Source of the DNA: Branchiostoma floridae
Taxonomy: Eukaryota > Chordata > Leptocardii > Amphioxiformes > Branchiostomatidae
Assembly (NCBI RefSeq): GCF_000003815.2
Contig: NC_049980.1
Location: 27,951,273-28,015,272, forward strand
Direction: 5' to 3'
Length of the DNA stretch: 64,000 bases
In this document: positions 33,148-44,372 of the stretch, piece after piece
How positions within the stretch are numbered: the stretch's first letter is position 1
How the letters are laid out: each line of letters begins with the position of its first letter
Position numbers and translations under genes: made by a program
Notes under the pieces: model-generated
Seen by the model: the letters and a program-made list of their open reading frames with translations, nothing else
Told to the model about the DNA's origin: nothing
Databases searched by the model: none

Positions 33148-34179
33148 CTAATGAGTTCTGTGTCAGTCTCCTATTCCACTCAATCTTAGTTAAACCAAAC
33201 ATTACATATCCATAGTTTGTTTAGACCCTAATAGTATGTACTTTTGCACTTAGAACCTCGGGGGACGGAAGGTTCGGTGGAAAGTGCATTTTAAATGACA
33301 TTGTATACATGTTACGATAGCAACCTTCTCATTAGAGCGAGTAGTGCGTGCGCATGCAATAGAGTCTGACATAAAAGGCACCCAGGCATGTTCACCGTGA
33401 CAGGTGCCTTTGTGTGCTGATAGTTTCAAAGGTGATTTCTACTTGTATCGTATTTCAAAGTCTCAGCCGCTCCCATATATACACTCATCAACACAAAAAG
33501 CCATTATATATGGTATTTTTTCAATTGCTTAGTATTCTTTGGCACAAAAGTACATCTTCAAGTTTGTCATCACTCACTGGTGTAAACTGACCGTGGTGAT
33601 TCATGTCTCCATGACAACTGTCTGTAAGATGTTCTACGTCTCGTTTAGAACAGACATGTCTCCCAGGATGACTCCTTTGCCTTGTTTAGAGCATGCCTGT
33701 GTCTCTTCAAGTAAAAGTTAGGGGAATGAGGTTGTGTAATCTTCCTAAAGCCCCCTTTAAGCTGGCTTTATAATCCATGCGGACGCCGGCCGAATTTGTA
33801 GATAATCAGAGCTCTTCGAGTTTCAAAATCGCCCGAGTACCGGCTGTATTTTTCACTGAAAATCTTTCACCTTTACAAATGGACGGAGCCCGTCCGACGT
33901 CCGGCCAACACAACTGATTTTAATTTTTTATTGAGATTGAACTATGTCTAGAACATGGGCGTAGTCAGAACTGACTAACCTTGTAAAAAGCCAGCATTTG
34001 TATAAACTTTAATTTCTGAGTTGCGGAAAATATGTAAAACATGAGTGAAGTGGACGGGCACACTGAAATCAATAATATCAATAGCAATGTGGTGATGCAC
34101 CAATCCAAAAACTATCATAAGAGCCACAAAGTGAGCAGACCAGTCTGATTCAGGATAATACAATAATTTTGACAAAGTG

Positions 34180-34385
34180 GAAATCGGGCGAACCTCGGGT
34201 TACAGACTGGAAGCCTTCAGATATGAAGAATGTACATCTATCTTACACATCCAAACCTATAACCAAGGCAGAAATCGGGCAAATCTCGGGCGAACCTCGG
34301 ACGAAGCCTGACAAAGACCGTCCGAGTTTCAGACTGGAAGCCTTCAGACATGAAGAATTTATGATCTCACACATCCAAAGCATTA
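34180..34385 (+). repeat. Imperfect direct repeat, two copies
   Basis: GAAATCGGGC...ACAGACTGGAAGCCTTCAGA...GAAGAAT occurs twice (from 34182 and 34271), about 125 bases apart. Origin not recognised. Confidence 0.55.
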
Positions 34386-34496
34386 GCAAAAAATAAATAG
34401 GATGTACTGTCTTGGTGTCAATTGCCTTTAATTTTGAAAGGTACGCAGCATTCTTTGAAAAGTTCATACATTCGTCTTTATTATCCTATATTACGG

Positions 34497-34987
34497 GCCA
34501 AACTGTCTACTAAAGATGAAAGCCCCAAACAAAGGCACGTGTTCAACACAGGTGTCAAATTGATTAGGTGACAGTTAAAAGTCTGCCGGAGCCCTCNNNN
34601 NNNNNNNNNNNNNNNNNNNNNNNNNNNNNNNNNNNNNNNNNNNNNNNNNNNNNNNNNNNNNNNNNNNNNNNNNNNNNNNNNNNNNNNNNNNNNNNNGCGG
34701 CCAAGTTGTTGGCGAGCTCCAAATGGGCATTTTCGGCCGGAGTATGACCGGCGTTTGGGCGGTTATGCGGGCCTCGAGCGATATTTTGCAGCTCGGCGGG
34801 AACACCAGCGTTTGCGGCTGCTCTTAATTTCAACGAGGCTTCGGCGAGTGTTGAGCTTGGAGAGCTCGTCAATGGGTCGCTGGGAGCTTGAGAGAGCCCC
34901 GGCAGAATTTTAACTGTCACCTCATCAATTTGACACCTGTGTTGAACACGTTTGTTTGGGGCTTTCATCTTTAGTAGACAGTTTGGT
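34497..34987. repeat. Palindromic insert with roughly 100-base arms around the assembly gap
   Basis: CCAAACTGTCTACTAAAGAT at 34498 and its inverse ending at 34986 open two arms that match over about 100 bases (AAAGCCCCAAAC, CAACACAGGTGTCAAATTGA, GGTGACAGTTAAAA). The GC-rich interior is partly lost in the gap. The minus-strand frame through the right arm shows no known domain. Confidence 0.7.
34597..34696. other. Assembly gap, 100 N
   Basis: Exactly 100 N, a conventional length for a gap of unknown size. It lies in the loop of a long palindrome, a structure that often breaks assembly. Confidence 0.98.
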
Positions 34988-35669
34988 CCGCAATATAAGA
35001 TGATAACATAACATATCTCTCTACCTTTGTGCCAAATTCTAACTCAATCATGTATTAAAAAACGATTCTGTTATGAAACCACTTGCATTACTTTCTGACT
35101 TCTATGCAGCATAGAATATGCATGCACAGAAGAACAAGCTAAGGGTTCAACTTACCGTTGTAGCTCTCAAACCTGGTGTAGAAGATCGCGGGTCGTCGTG
35201 TCTACCTGTGGCTTGTGAGTGAATGGGCAGACAAGCAACCACCCGATCTTGACAAAGATTATTGGCACTTGGAGCACGCTTTTTGAGAAAACAGCCTTTG
35301 TTCATGCATGAAACCCGGATGATCACTTTACACTATTCACGTAAATCCCCACTGACGGATGCATGGCCATGGCGTGATGTGGCCTACGAGGGGTGATCTA
35401 GGAGTTCTCGGTCTCACCCAGAAATAACAAGCACAACTCAGATTTTGAGGCACAACTTCATAGTATGAAGCCTTTTAGCGATATCCTCCAAATTTCAAAT
35501 AATTGCGGTCATTACTTTACAGGTATTCGTTTTTTGCAAATCAGAAGGTAAGTGGCGAGAAAAAGAAGGGTGAAGTGTGATCAGACAATTTGACCCGCAC
35601 ACCTCAGATTGCAGATCAATTGTCCACTTTTTTTTTTCGTCATCCCTAACCTGACGTTACTGGGTGTCG

Positions 35670-35875
35670 CCTGCAATGTAATGATCACAATAATTTGAAT
35701 TTTGGTACACATGTATATATAAGACTTTATACATGTACGTGGAGTTATCAATAAGTCCTCGGCTTTACCGAGAAAAAAATAAGCACAGCTCAGATTTCGA
35801 AGCATAGATGTCAGGTATAAAGTCTTATATAAATATGTACCAAAATTCAAATTATTGTGATCATTACTTTGCAGG
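35670..35875. repeat. Inverted repeat with roughly 60-base arms
   Basis: Arms 35670-35731 and 35816-35875 (TGATCACAATAATTTGAATT and its inverse, CCAAAATTCAAATTATTGTG) enclose about 85 bases. A related sequence lies at 35400-35530. Probably a MITE. Non-coding. Confidence 0.65.
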
Positions 35876-35944
35876 CGTACATTCACTTCATCTCTTAAAA
35901 AGAACAAGCAATTGGGAATGTACTTCATATATTTCGAGCCCATA

Positions 35945-37540
35945 TGGAATTCTCGGTCACACCAGCGCTAATCATTTCCACTCATAACAACAAACGCAAG
36001 TCAAGAGATCGCATCCAAACCAAATGCACCAACGTTTATGTTGAAAAGAGATCAAAGTATAGCTGGAATCGATTATTATAATTTCATTAACCAACACATT
36101 AATGCCTTATAAAACCAGCACCTCTGCTTTATCTGTTTGTCCGCTTGATGGGAATTTCACCCAACACTTTGCCACACGCTCCTGTGCCACCCCGAGAAGT
36201 TCCCGTGCATTCTCAGTTTCTGCCCAAGTTCCCGTGTTTTCTTATTTCTCGTGCAAATTTTCTTCACCATTCATCATGGAGGAAGACGACATAACCACAA
36301 GGGAAATTTGACTTCGGTTGAGAAAAGATCAAGTCGACATGCTCCATGGCTCTTTTTGTTTGTTTGTTTTCAATGGATGGGACTGGATCGAGATCCCTCT
36401 TCTCACGATTTTTCCGGTCAGCCCTACCCTGATGTCCCGATTTGATGACACGGTCCAAAGCATGGACGTACACGGACTACGAGTTTGGACCGAGACGAAC
36501 ATACACTTGTTCTTGGGAACGTCGAATTTATCAAACAGTCATCATCTTTCGTCTTTGTTCTAGCAAACCGCCTACTTACCCTTTCTAGGTACCCTCTTCT
36601 TTCCTGATTCATTTACATGCCTCATTCCAAAGTCAGGAAAACGACGCCCACAATAGCAGAGAGGTACCCATAAAAGGTCACCAACAGTACTTTGTGGGTA
36701 ATGGCATGCCTCAACACAATAGCGCCTGTCTCCATTGCCACCACCCTTATTTACCCTTGTGACTCATGTGCTTCACTGCTGATTTAGACATTTTTGTCCC
36801 CCACGTTTGGAGTTACAAAGGCACAAAGCGTCATAGTAACCTGAACAACACCTTGACAAACATGTTTGCCGAATTTCACACTTCAATACTAATCTGGGGT
36901 ATACCTGTCTGCTGTGTTGCACAAGATGAAGTATAACATGTTGGGCTGAAGAGGTAGTTCTTGTTTGGTAATGTTAGCTGTTCGGAGGGTCATTTCATCT
37001 CAAACAGGCATGTTTGAGTTTACTTGTTGCTCAATATCTTTCGAGCGATTAAGTACGTTGCTTCAAGGTGTTCTGTCTGGGAACGTGCCGACAATTTACC
37101 ATGCTATAAAGTTGAAAATCTGTGTAACGGGTGTTTCTCACACAACACAAATTCTGTACAAACTGAGTTTAAACAGGTCTGTGGGTGTGAGGCAAAAGCA
37201 ACCAGTCAGTAATAAGATATTGCCGATAATCCGGGAGCTACACGGAAGGCCGTAACCTCTCATTTTAATCTACCGCACTGTTTTCCTCTCAATCAATGAG
37301 GAGCGCCTGTATTTATAATCTCGGTCCCAGTTTAAGGATATATCCGATTGGCAAATGAGGACTTTATCTATATAATCAATGAGAAACATTTATGGTCACT
37401 CGTCATAAGAGATCACCTTTCTTGTTAACAGCAATGCCCTACAAACAGCCATCGCGTAAAACAATCTTCATACATACAGCCAGGCGAAAGGATAGAACAC
37501 AAACATAACACACCTACAACAACAATCATTATTGTATCTG
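35945..37540. other. Unassigned stretch in the right unit
   Basis: No recognisable gene or repeat. Short open frames show no domain features. Probably insertion sequence, since the left unit has no equivalent between 12940 and 13480. Confidence 0.4.
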
Positions 37541-38119
37541 TATCTGTTTGGCTTTGATACGCCTTTTTAAGACTTAAATCCTCCATAACTTCTTTGGACA
37601 ACTTGTTTTGAGATGTAGAAAAATATGTCTGTTGTTTTCATGGTAGTCACTGGGTGTCGCTGTTTAGCTGCGAAGAAAACTGGAACCATGTATTGATTTT
37701 TGCGGTCAGAGCGTAGTCAGTAAATACATGTAATGCGAGTGTACTATTTCTTGAGTTCTTCATTTTATTTGCATCTATCTAAAACCCAAACTCATGACCC
37801 CATCATATTCAGGGCATGACGCAAATAGGAAGTTCGGTTGCAGTACCACGGAAATCCGCATAATGCCTTTCGAACTTTCACTTTATTTATTTCACCAGGA
37901 ACTTACAACTCAGGTAAGACTAGACCTGCTTTTCAGGCAATCCTGGGCTTACATAGAAACAACACAATAACAAGAAATGCATTTGTCAATAACAACATAC
38001 TAGCATTAAAAATGGCAATAATAGGTAATTAGATATCAGTCAATTGGCGCTTAAATGTCCTGAACTTCACTAGGCTACGTGATTCGAGTTCCACAGCTCC
38101 ATGCCGTAGTACTGCAGAC

Positions 38120-38373
38120 AGCACGTCACCGGAACGTACTGCGCCTGCGCGAAAAGTATAGACTTGCTAAACCTTGCTAAACCCTCGGTTTACTAAAGGG
38201 CCGCATTTAAGAAAGTACCTGCGTATATAAGGGTAAAATCCCGTGTACGTTTTACATGAAACCATGTCTCTAACATATACTGTGCAACAAGCGGTATTTC
38301 AATGCAACGTTGACCAAACCAAGCCCCAAACCACCAGGGTTCGCGCAGGCGCAGTACGTTCCGGTGACGTGCT
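38120..38373. mobile_element. MITE with perfect 34-base TIRs and 9-base TSD (MULE-like)
   Basis: Perfect inverted ends 38120-38153 and 38340-38373 (starting AGCACGTCACCGGAACGTAC), flanked by the direct repeat ACTGCAGAC at 38111-38119 and 38374-38382. A 9-base duplication is usual for Mutator-like elements. The 186-base interior has no coding potential. The perfect ends indicate a recent insertion. Confidence 0.82.
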
Positions 38374-39795
38374 ACTGCAGACTGCCACGAAATGACGTCA
38401 CTCTGACAGGTGGCTACTGAAGCATGTGGGGGTCATAGTCCCGTAACCGTGTAGACGCTGCACGTGTGTTGACCCTTAGGGCCGGGGTGACATCCATTGG
38501 AATAATGTAGACATATACGATGGCGCCCTTCCCCGGACTGACTTGAAAACTGTAGCAAGAGAGACCGTTTCCAGCCGTTTACGCACAGACTCCGCCCTGC
38601 AGCAGCTAGCAAGGTGTGAACACATGATCTTGAAGTCTGTATCCTGTGATCAGTCTTGCCGATCTGTTCAACAGTCTGTCAAGTTGTACGGTTTGTCCTT
38701 TGTTGCACTGAATGAGACTTGGTAGCCACGCGGTGGCGCAGTAGTGTAGGTGAGACAACAACAGAGTTTGGCACATGGTATGTAGAATTTCCGTTCAGAC
38801 AAAACCTTTAGCCCGCCTCATATGGCACCAAGACCAAAAAGGATTTTCTTCATAACCTTCCCAGCATGTAAAATCCACATATCATTCGGTTCCATCCACA
38901 GACACATCTATTCTTTGGTTATTCTAGCAGTATCAAGCAAGAAAGAATAGCCCAAATAGAGAAGCACAATTTGAAATATCAATTGAATCGCAACACTTAA
39001 TCAAATGCAGATATTCAACAGCAATATTAAGCATGGTGGTTGAAATAAGAATTTGGTTTGAATTTTCTATACTTTCAAAATTCAATATTGAACATGAAGT
39101 AGAGACTACACGCCTGGTTTCAAACTGGTTATTTGATAGGAAATGTTGACAAAATAAATGTCACGTGATGTGTGTAAAGTGTTGCTAAGGTGTTACCTCT
39201 GTAAAGTCACACTACAAAGTCATGCCCTAGCACGGAAACTTAATTAACATGTCAATTACAACTACACCAGAGTATTTTTCAGAAGAAACAGACGTTTGTT
39301 CTCAAAACCAAGTATTCTGCTTCTCATCTGGCACAATTTGGTCACTCCCGTGATAAGACTTTCTAACTCTTGAGAACGTATGCTATTTGGGTGGAGAAGA
39401 TCATTGACATACAATATACGCAAATATATAATCAACGAGGAACCATTAGAATACGTCAGCTGTAAAGGTTAAAATCATTCGTTTAAGGTATGAGATCGCG
39501 GAACTCTCCTCACAAGTCTTTCTATGACACAATACCTGCTAAACGTTCTGCATTGTTGTCAGAGTTAAGGAAGTTCATCCCTCAGTGATACGTGGAGCCA
39601 ATTGACTTGACCTGAGTATACACTAGGATATCCATCATGGTGGATCAGCCATCATAATCCTGATGTTTTACACCGCGGAGAATAATTCCCATCATCGTTC
39701 CACTCCATTACACGCTGATATTACTGCTGTAGTTTATCCATATCATGTATGAAATCAAATCGAGTCAATAGATGGAAGAACTCTTTGCAACCTTA

Positions 39796-40031
39796 AGGTG
39801 GTATCTCATTGCACTTCGGGCAGCGGTGCGGCACTGCGGGGTTCGAAAGACTACTCAACAAATTTCAGAATTTTATTACGTTTTGTGTATTTTGTTGTCT
39901 TCGAGGTCATATTTCTACGTATTACACAATATCTAAATTATAAAAAAAATCGGCCCAACAACACAACAGTGGCGCAGTGAACTAACCCCGCAGTGCCGTA
40001 CCGGTGCCCCAGGTGCAGCGAGATACAGCCT
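39796..40031. mobile_element. Harbinger-like MITE, 236 bases, TSD TTA
   Basis: Inverted ends of about 50 bases (AGGTGGTATCTC... against AGGCTGTATCTC..., sharing CGGCACTGCGGGGTT), flanked by TTA at 39793-39795 and 40032-40034. Interior A/T-rich and non-coding. Confidence 0.75.
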
Positions 40032-40034
40032 TTA

Positions 40035-43000
40035 CCTCGGTATGTAACTCATACATGGAAGCCAGATATATATATATACTAACGGTAGGTTTGACTGTAA
40101 ATCAAACTATTATGTAGGAAGTCGTGGCAGGGGCGTTAAATCGCATCTGATATAACAGAGAATTGCTACAAGTATTGGATAATGTAAGCTACTACATGTA
40201 TCTATTATAGCTTGTAAATGGTTGTGTCTAAATCAGACCAGGGTGTTATATAAACCTGTATACTATTTTTGCATTGATGGTTAACTGGTCAACTGGCCAC
40301 CCTGTATAATTGCTATGGCCAACGTTTGATACTGTCTAAAGCCACCGTTAATCCTTCTTCGAGATTAGACCTGACCGCGGAATGTTAGATATGAAGGTGG
40401 ATCAGTAGTGGACATGGCATGGGAGACACACGGATCATTTGGGCAATCAGTTATCAAACACGTCGAATTGAGTGCATGTTTCATTATGTTTGTCAGAACA
40501 GTACTGACAAATTTTCCATATTTCATTATACGATACGATACCTTTCTTTTTAACTCATCTGTTGACGTTGATATTTGATACATCAATTTCAACAAACAAA
40601 CAAACAAACAAACCGATGAGTCCAAAGCGATGGCATTAATGGATGATGACAGATAAAAAAAACATTGCTGAAGTCAGTTCCAAGGCCTGTGTGCTGGCGA
40701 TAACGATTTGTGACATTACAACTGAAAATTAGCCTGTGACTACTTATAAAACCATGATGGTACCTTTTAACTGATCTTTAGAAACAATGATTGCATATTT
40801 AAGTAGTTGTCAAAGACAAAGGCAAAATAAATTCTAACGTGAGGAATTCGCCCTACGTACCTCGCCAGTGCAAGAACAACTTTACATGTATCTAGCACGT
40901 TCTTGACAAAACAGAGCAGTCAAAGCGGAAAAAATTCATTTCATTAATAACATTCATTTGAAAACATAATCGTCATCTTCATGATATCGGTACATTTAAG
41001 ACCTGCATGGCTCAGTTCAGCATGCCATTCTAAACAATAAATCATGATCTTATAGAGGGGCCAGCCGTACCCAACAAAATGCCAGAGACTCCATCAAAGT
41101 TCATCTAAACCTTTCCAAAGATGTTTCTATGCATTGCGAGCCATCAATGACAATGAGACGACAGTAATAGGACGCCTCCATCGAGCCTGCTCTAACATAA
41201 GGTAATTGAATTGACCCCTGCAATCACAGCAGCGTTGCGGCAGACTTAGCGGATGTCAGCCCGCACACGCACACCCTGCTTGTTACCATCGCGATGTATA
41301 TGTCTTCGTTATGAGCTCTCCATCCGCGGCTTTATTAATAGGATCCCGCGGACGTCTATTTGTCATGTATGAGCCTCTTTATTGCCGCGAGAGGAACGGT
41401 CACACCTCGTGATCTCGGAAGCAATCGCAGGTTGACCCTGACCATCAGCTGCGGGTTAATACAGTCGCGAGAAGTACTTATCCCGGCAAGTGCAAAATTT
41501 GATTTTCATGGTTTTTTGCTTCCTCGATGGCCGACATCAATCTCCGGGTGCTCCAGAGTCCCGGCTCCGGTCGTAAAGAACCCGGCAGCGGGGCGAGATT
41601 CGCAGATTCTGTGGTTTGGGGCCATGATTTTGTGGTGATGAGGCCCACAAATTCTGAGGTTGACACACCAAAACCTCATCGTCGGCAGTAAATTCAACGC
41701 AAAATTGCATTCTGAGGAAACACATCAAAACGAGCTGGACGATCATAACTCAAATATGATAGATACTGTTTTTATTTCTATATCTTCACAGGCAAAAGGC
41801 GCTTTGGATAGACTTGTAAAAATCCATCATGTTAGCAAAACATTTGGTGACAATCATTAGAGCAGTAGAAACATCAACAAAGATTTCTCGAGACTCCACG
41901 GTAAAATCGATGAACTTTAAGAATTTTTCGGAACATAGTATGAAGATAAAGCAAGGCACAAGACATTAGCTCACTAAAGGACCTGGATCTCTAATAAATG
42001 TTGTTCTAACACAATTATCTCTCCGGCAATTACATTTACATTGACGCACTGAAGACATTTTAATGAATCTTTTTGATATAGGACAGTCACCATACGCCAT
42101 ATTAAATTATTGCTTTCCATTGCAGGACATTACGACACGGAAAGGTCAAAGGTCCAAGGAAAGTGGCTGCGGGGTGACAGCTTAAAAGGTTCCATATGGC
42201 CAGGCAGCCGGGCAGACGCGACCGGCCGGATAATCTCTTCAACTTAAAAGTCACAAAATTGATCGAGATGACACCGGCAAAGTGGTAATAACATTATCAC
42301 ACTGTCTACAAGACTTTTATCACGTGATGGGAACGTTATGGTAGCAGCAACGGTGAGTTTGTTAACATATAACTGGAGAGGAAACGTGCCAGAAAACACT
42401 GTTACCAGACAATGCCATTACTCAAGATCCACACATCAAAAACGCAGACGTGAACAAAGTGATAAGCATCACACTTCGCATACTACATGTTGTATCAACA
42501 GGGAATGTTAAATACAGCAAAATGCAGGCATTCTGATATAGATAGTAGATACATCTCTTCATTTGATAGTCTGCACTTACATTACCGACAGATTTAAATC
42601 TTGAGTGCTTCCCAAACATAAATTCCTGGTTTCAACACAAGAGTAAGAGACATGACATTGAAATCACTTAATTGGTATCAGCTTGAAATGGCCCATTTCA
42701 CAGGTAAGCCTGAAAACAATCGGTACTTATTTCGCCCCCAGCAATCATCGCTGATGTTCCTAGTTGTCTTCACGACTTCGGGTCACCAGCATCTCGCAGG
42801 AGAAATTGTGCAGAGCGTCGTGGGCCTCTGGAACAAGTAGACAGGTACAGTGTCAGCTGCGCTAAAACCCAAATGGTACCGGAATGGTAGGGTATAGTCT
42901 TACATCAATTGTACCAAGGGAAAGGGAATGGTTACCTTCATAGAAATGGAGGTATTGTTTCAGAGGTATTTGTGCCTGTTCGTTTGTGTTTCCATGTAGT

Positions 43001-44229
43001 CAGCCTAACTGAAGTACCTCTTGATGGATTGTAACGATATGTATCATGTGAGTGGGTGTTAAGATGATTTTGGCTCCCCTGATGGGTCACTTGACTGAAG
43101 CAGAACGTTTTGGGTTTCTATCTTGTGTCCCTGACAGGCTAAAGTCTTGATTGGGGGGGGGGGGTAGCTTTTGATGTAAGGAAGGTAGCTTTGGCACCCA
43201 TTCTGAAATTTACCATAACCCAGTAGTATTATTGTTTTGTGAAAGATGTGGCTTATTTTTGGAGTATACACGCTACGCCGTTGCTTATTTTGCTTCGTCT
43301 CATCCCGACATTTGCCGGTTTCATTGATTCACAGTGCTTTTCAGCTAATAATTATAAGAAAACAACTGCATTTCGTAACACGCACGGTAGTAACGCTTAT
43401 CGCAAGTTACTCCTGTTTAAGTGTGTGTTTTCGGAAACGGAGCTGCATGGTGACGGTTTAACAGCCTGACACCGGTGAATCATTACACAGTGACTCCGCT
43501 CACTGCCTCACGAAGTGCCCGGCTTCAGGCGAACCGATGGGTGAGAATGCTTCACCCTCTCTCACGGGTAAATCCCCGTCGCTTCAGCTCTTAGTGCACA
43601 CAATCTAAAAGCTAATGCGTGTCAGCGGTTTGCCTGGAATTGGCTGGGTCTGAACGCTCCACAGATCAAGTGGCCGTGTTAACCTCCCGACTCTGAGGAC
43701 TGCCGTCTCATGAAAACTCCATTAACGGGAAAGTGTTTTCCTGTCGACAAAACTATTGTTTTTAACGAGTTACCCCGGGTCACCGGTACACGTACATTAG
43801 AGCCGGGGACATAAATCAGGGAGAGGCGGCGGCCGGGGATGTCTACTGGGTCCCTGGACATGACTCGTGCCGAAAACACTCTGCCTGAGGTACGAGATGG
43901 GCTGAGAAACGTATCATTCAAGTACTGAGCGTGTTGTGACCAGATATACTCAAACCTGATCAGTAACTTGTAAGAGATTGTTGTCAAAACGATTAGACAA
44001 TGTCAATGACAATGATTTTTACTCGCACGTTCTTCCCTTATCGCCTAAATGCAGTAGTTACATGAAACGTTTATGTAAAGAATCTATATCAAGTTTAGAC
44101 AGGCGTGTGATATAACGTTATTTGTGTAGACTTTGCAGTTAGTCTGCTAATAAGTTGGGTACTTAGTTTATCTGGTTGGGAGGGCCGGGAAGATCACAAT
44201 GTCTTTCGGTCAACCATTTGGGGAACCTG
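40035..44229. other. Intergenic between duplication and SKOR
   Basis: No gene recognised apart from the motif-rich block at 41150-41670 and a G-run at 43155-43166. 42940-43090 resembles the dispersed repeat at the window start. The SKOR 3' UTR should occupy the right end, but I found no clear poly(A) signal. Confidence 0.45.
41150..41670. promoter_or_regulatory. Non-repetitive, motif-rich block downstream of SKOR
   Basis: No open frame of note and no repeat copies. It contains CTTTATTAATAGG, CTCTTTATTGCCGCG (Hox/Cdx-type cores), CATCAGCTGCGG (E-box) and CpG-rich runs. Could be a regulatory element of SKOR or of an unseen neighbour. Confidence 0.25.
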
Positions 44230-44372
44230 TCATGATATCTTGTCAAAAGTGATGTGATTTTCTTTCAAAAATCTGCTTCGAAATTTCCTATTCAGACTTC
44301 GTCTACCTTTGAGCTTCTGTTGTGCCGTCAGCCTTGTAGCCTTCTCCTGGTCTATCTCACTCCGTAGGGAGT
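44230..44372 (-). CDS. SKOR: SKOR last coding exon
   Basis: Encodes DSLRSEIDQEKATRLTAQQK and a basic end (LKGRRSLNRKFRSRFLKENH), stopping at TGA at 44232-44230. E-x-D-Q-E-x-x-x-R-x-x-x-Q-x-K-L-K is the usual C-terminal pattern of SKI-family proteins. An internal GTAGAC after AAAG could act as a donor, so the last 22 residues are less certain. Confidence 0.72.

Larger units (their letters stand above)
33380..35400. repeat. Third, interrupted copy of the 2.4 kb repeat
   Basis: 33390-33760 matches 12140-12510 and 35105-35390 matches 12655-12940. The 1.35 kb between them is foreign: a palindrome around the assembly gap, plus direct repeats. It belongs to the right-hand duplication unit. Confidence 0.65.
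25950..37690. repeat. Right unit of about 24 kb segmental tandem duplication
   Basis: Counterpart of 1420-13600. It covers intron 1, exon 1 and upstream DNA of the mosaic channel gene. The last shared block (37547-37685, TTTGGCTTTGATACGCC to TTAGCTGCGAAGAAA) matches 13483-13585. Sequence right of 37690 has no partner. Confidence 0.8.

Noticed and set aside
36102..36563. Overlapping short frames on both strands
   Set aside because: Several frames of similar length on both strands with no domain or codon signal; chance ORFs.
38543..38725. Frame ending ...LSFVALNETW as a possible last exon
   Set aside because: The codon pattern is plausible but no partner exon, acceptor support or known family was found.
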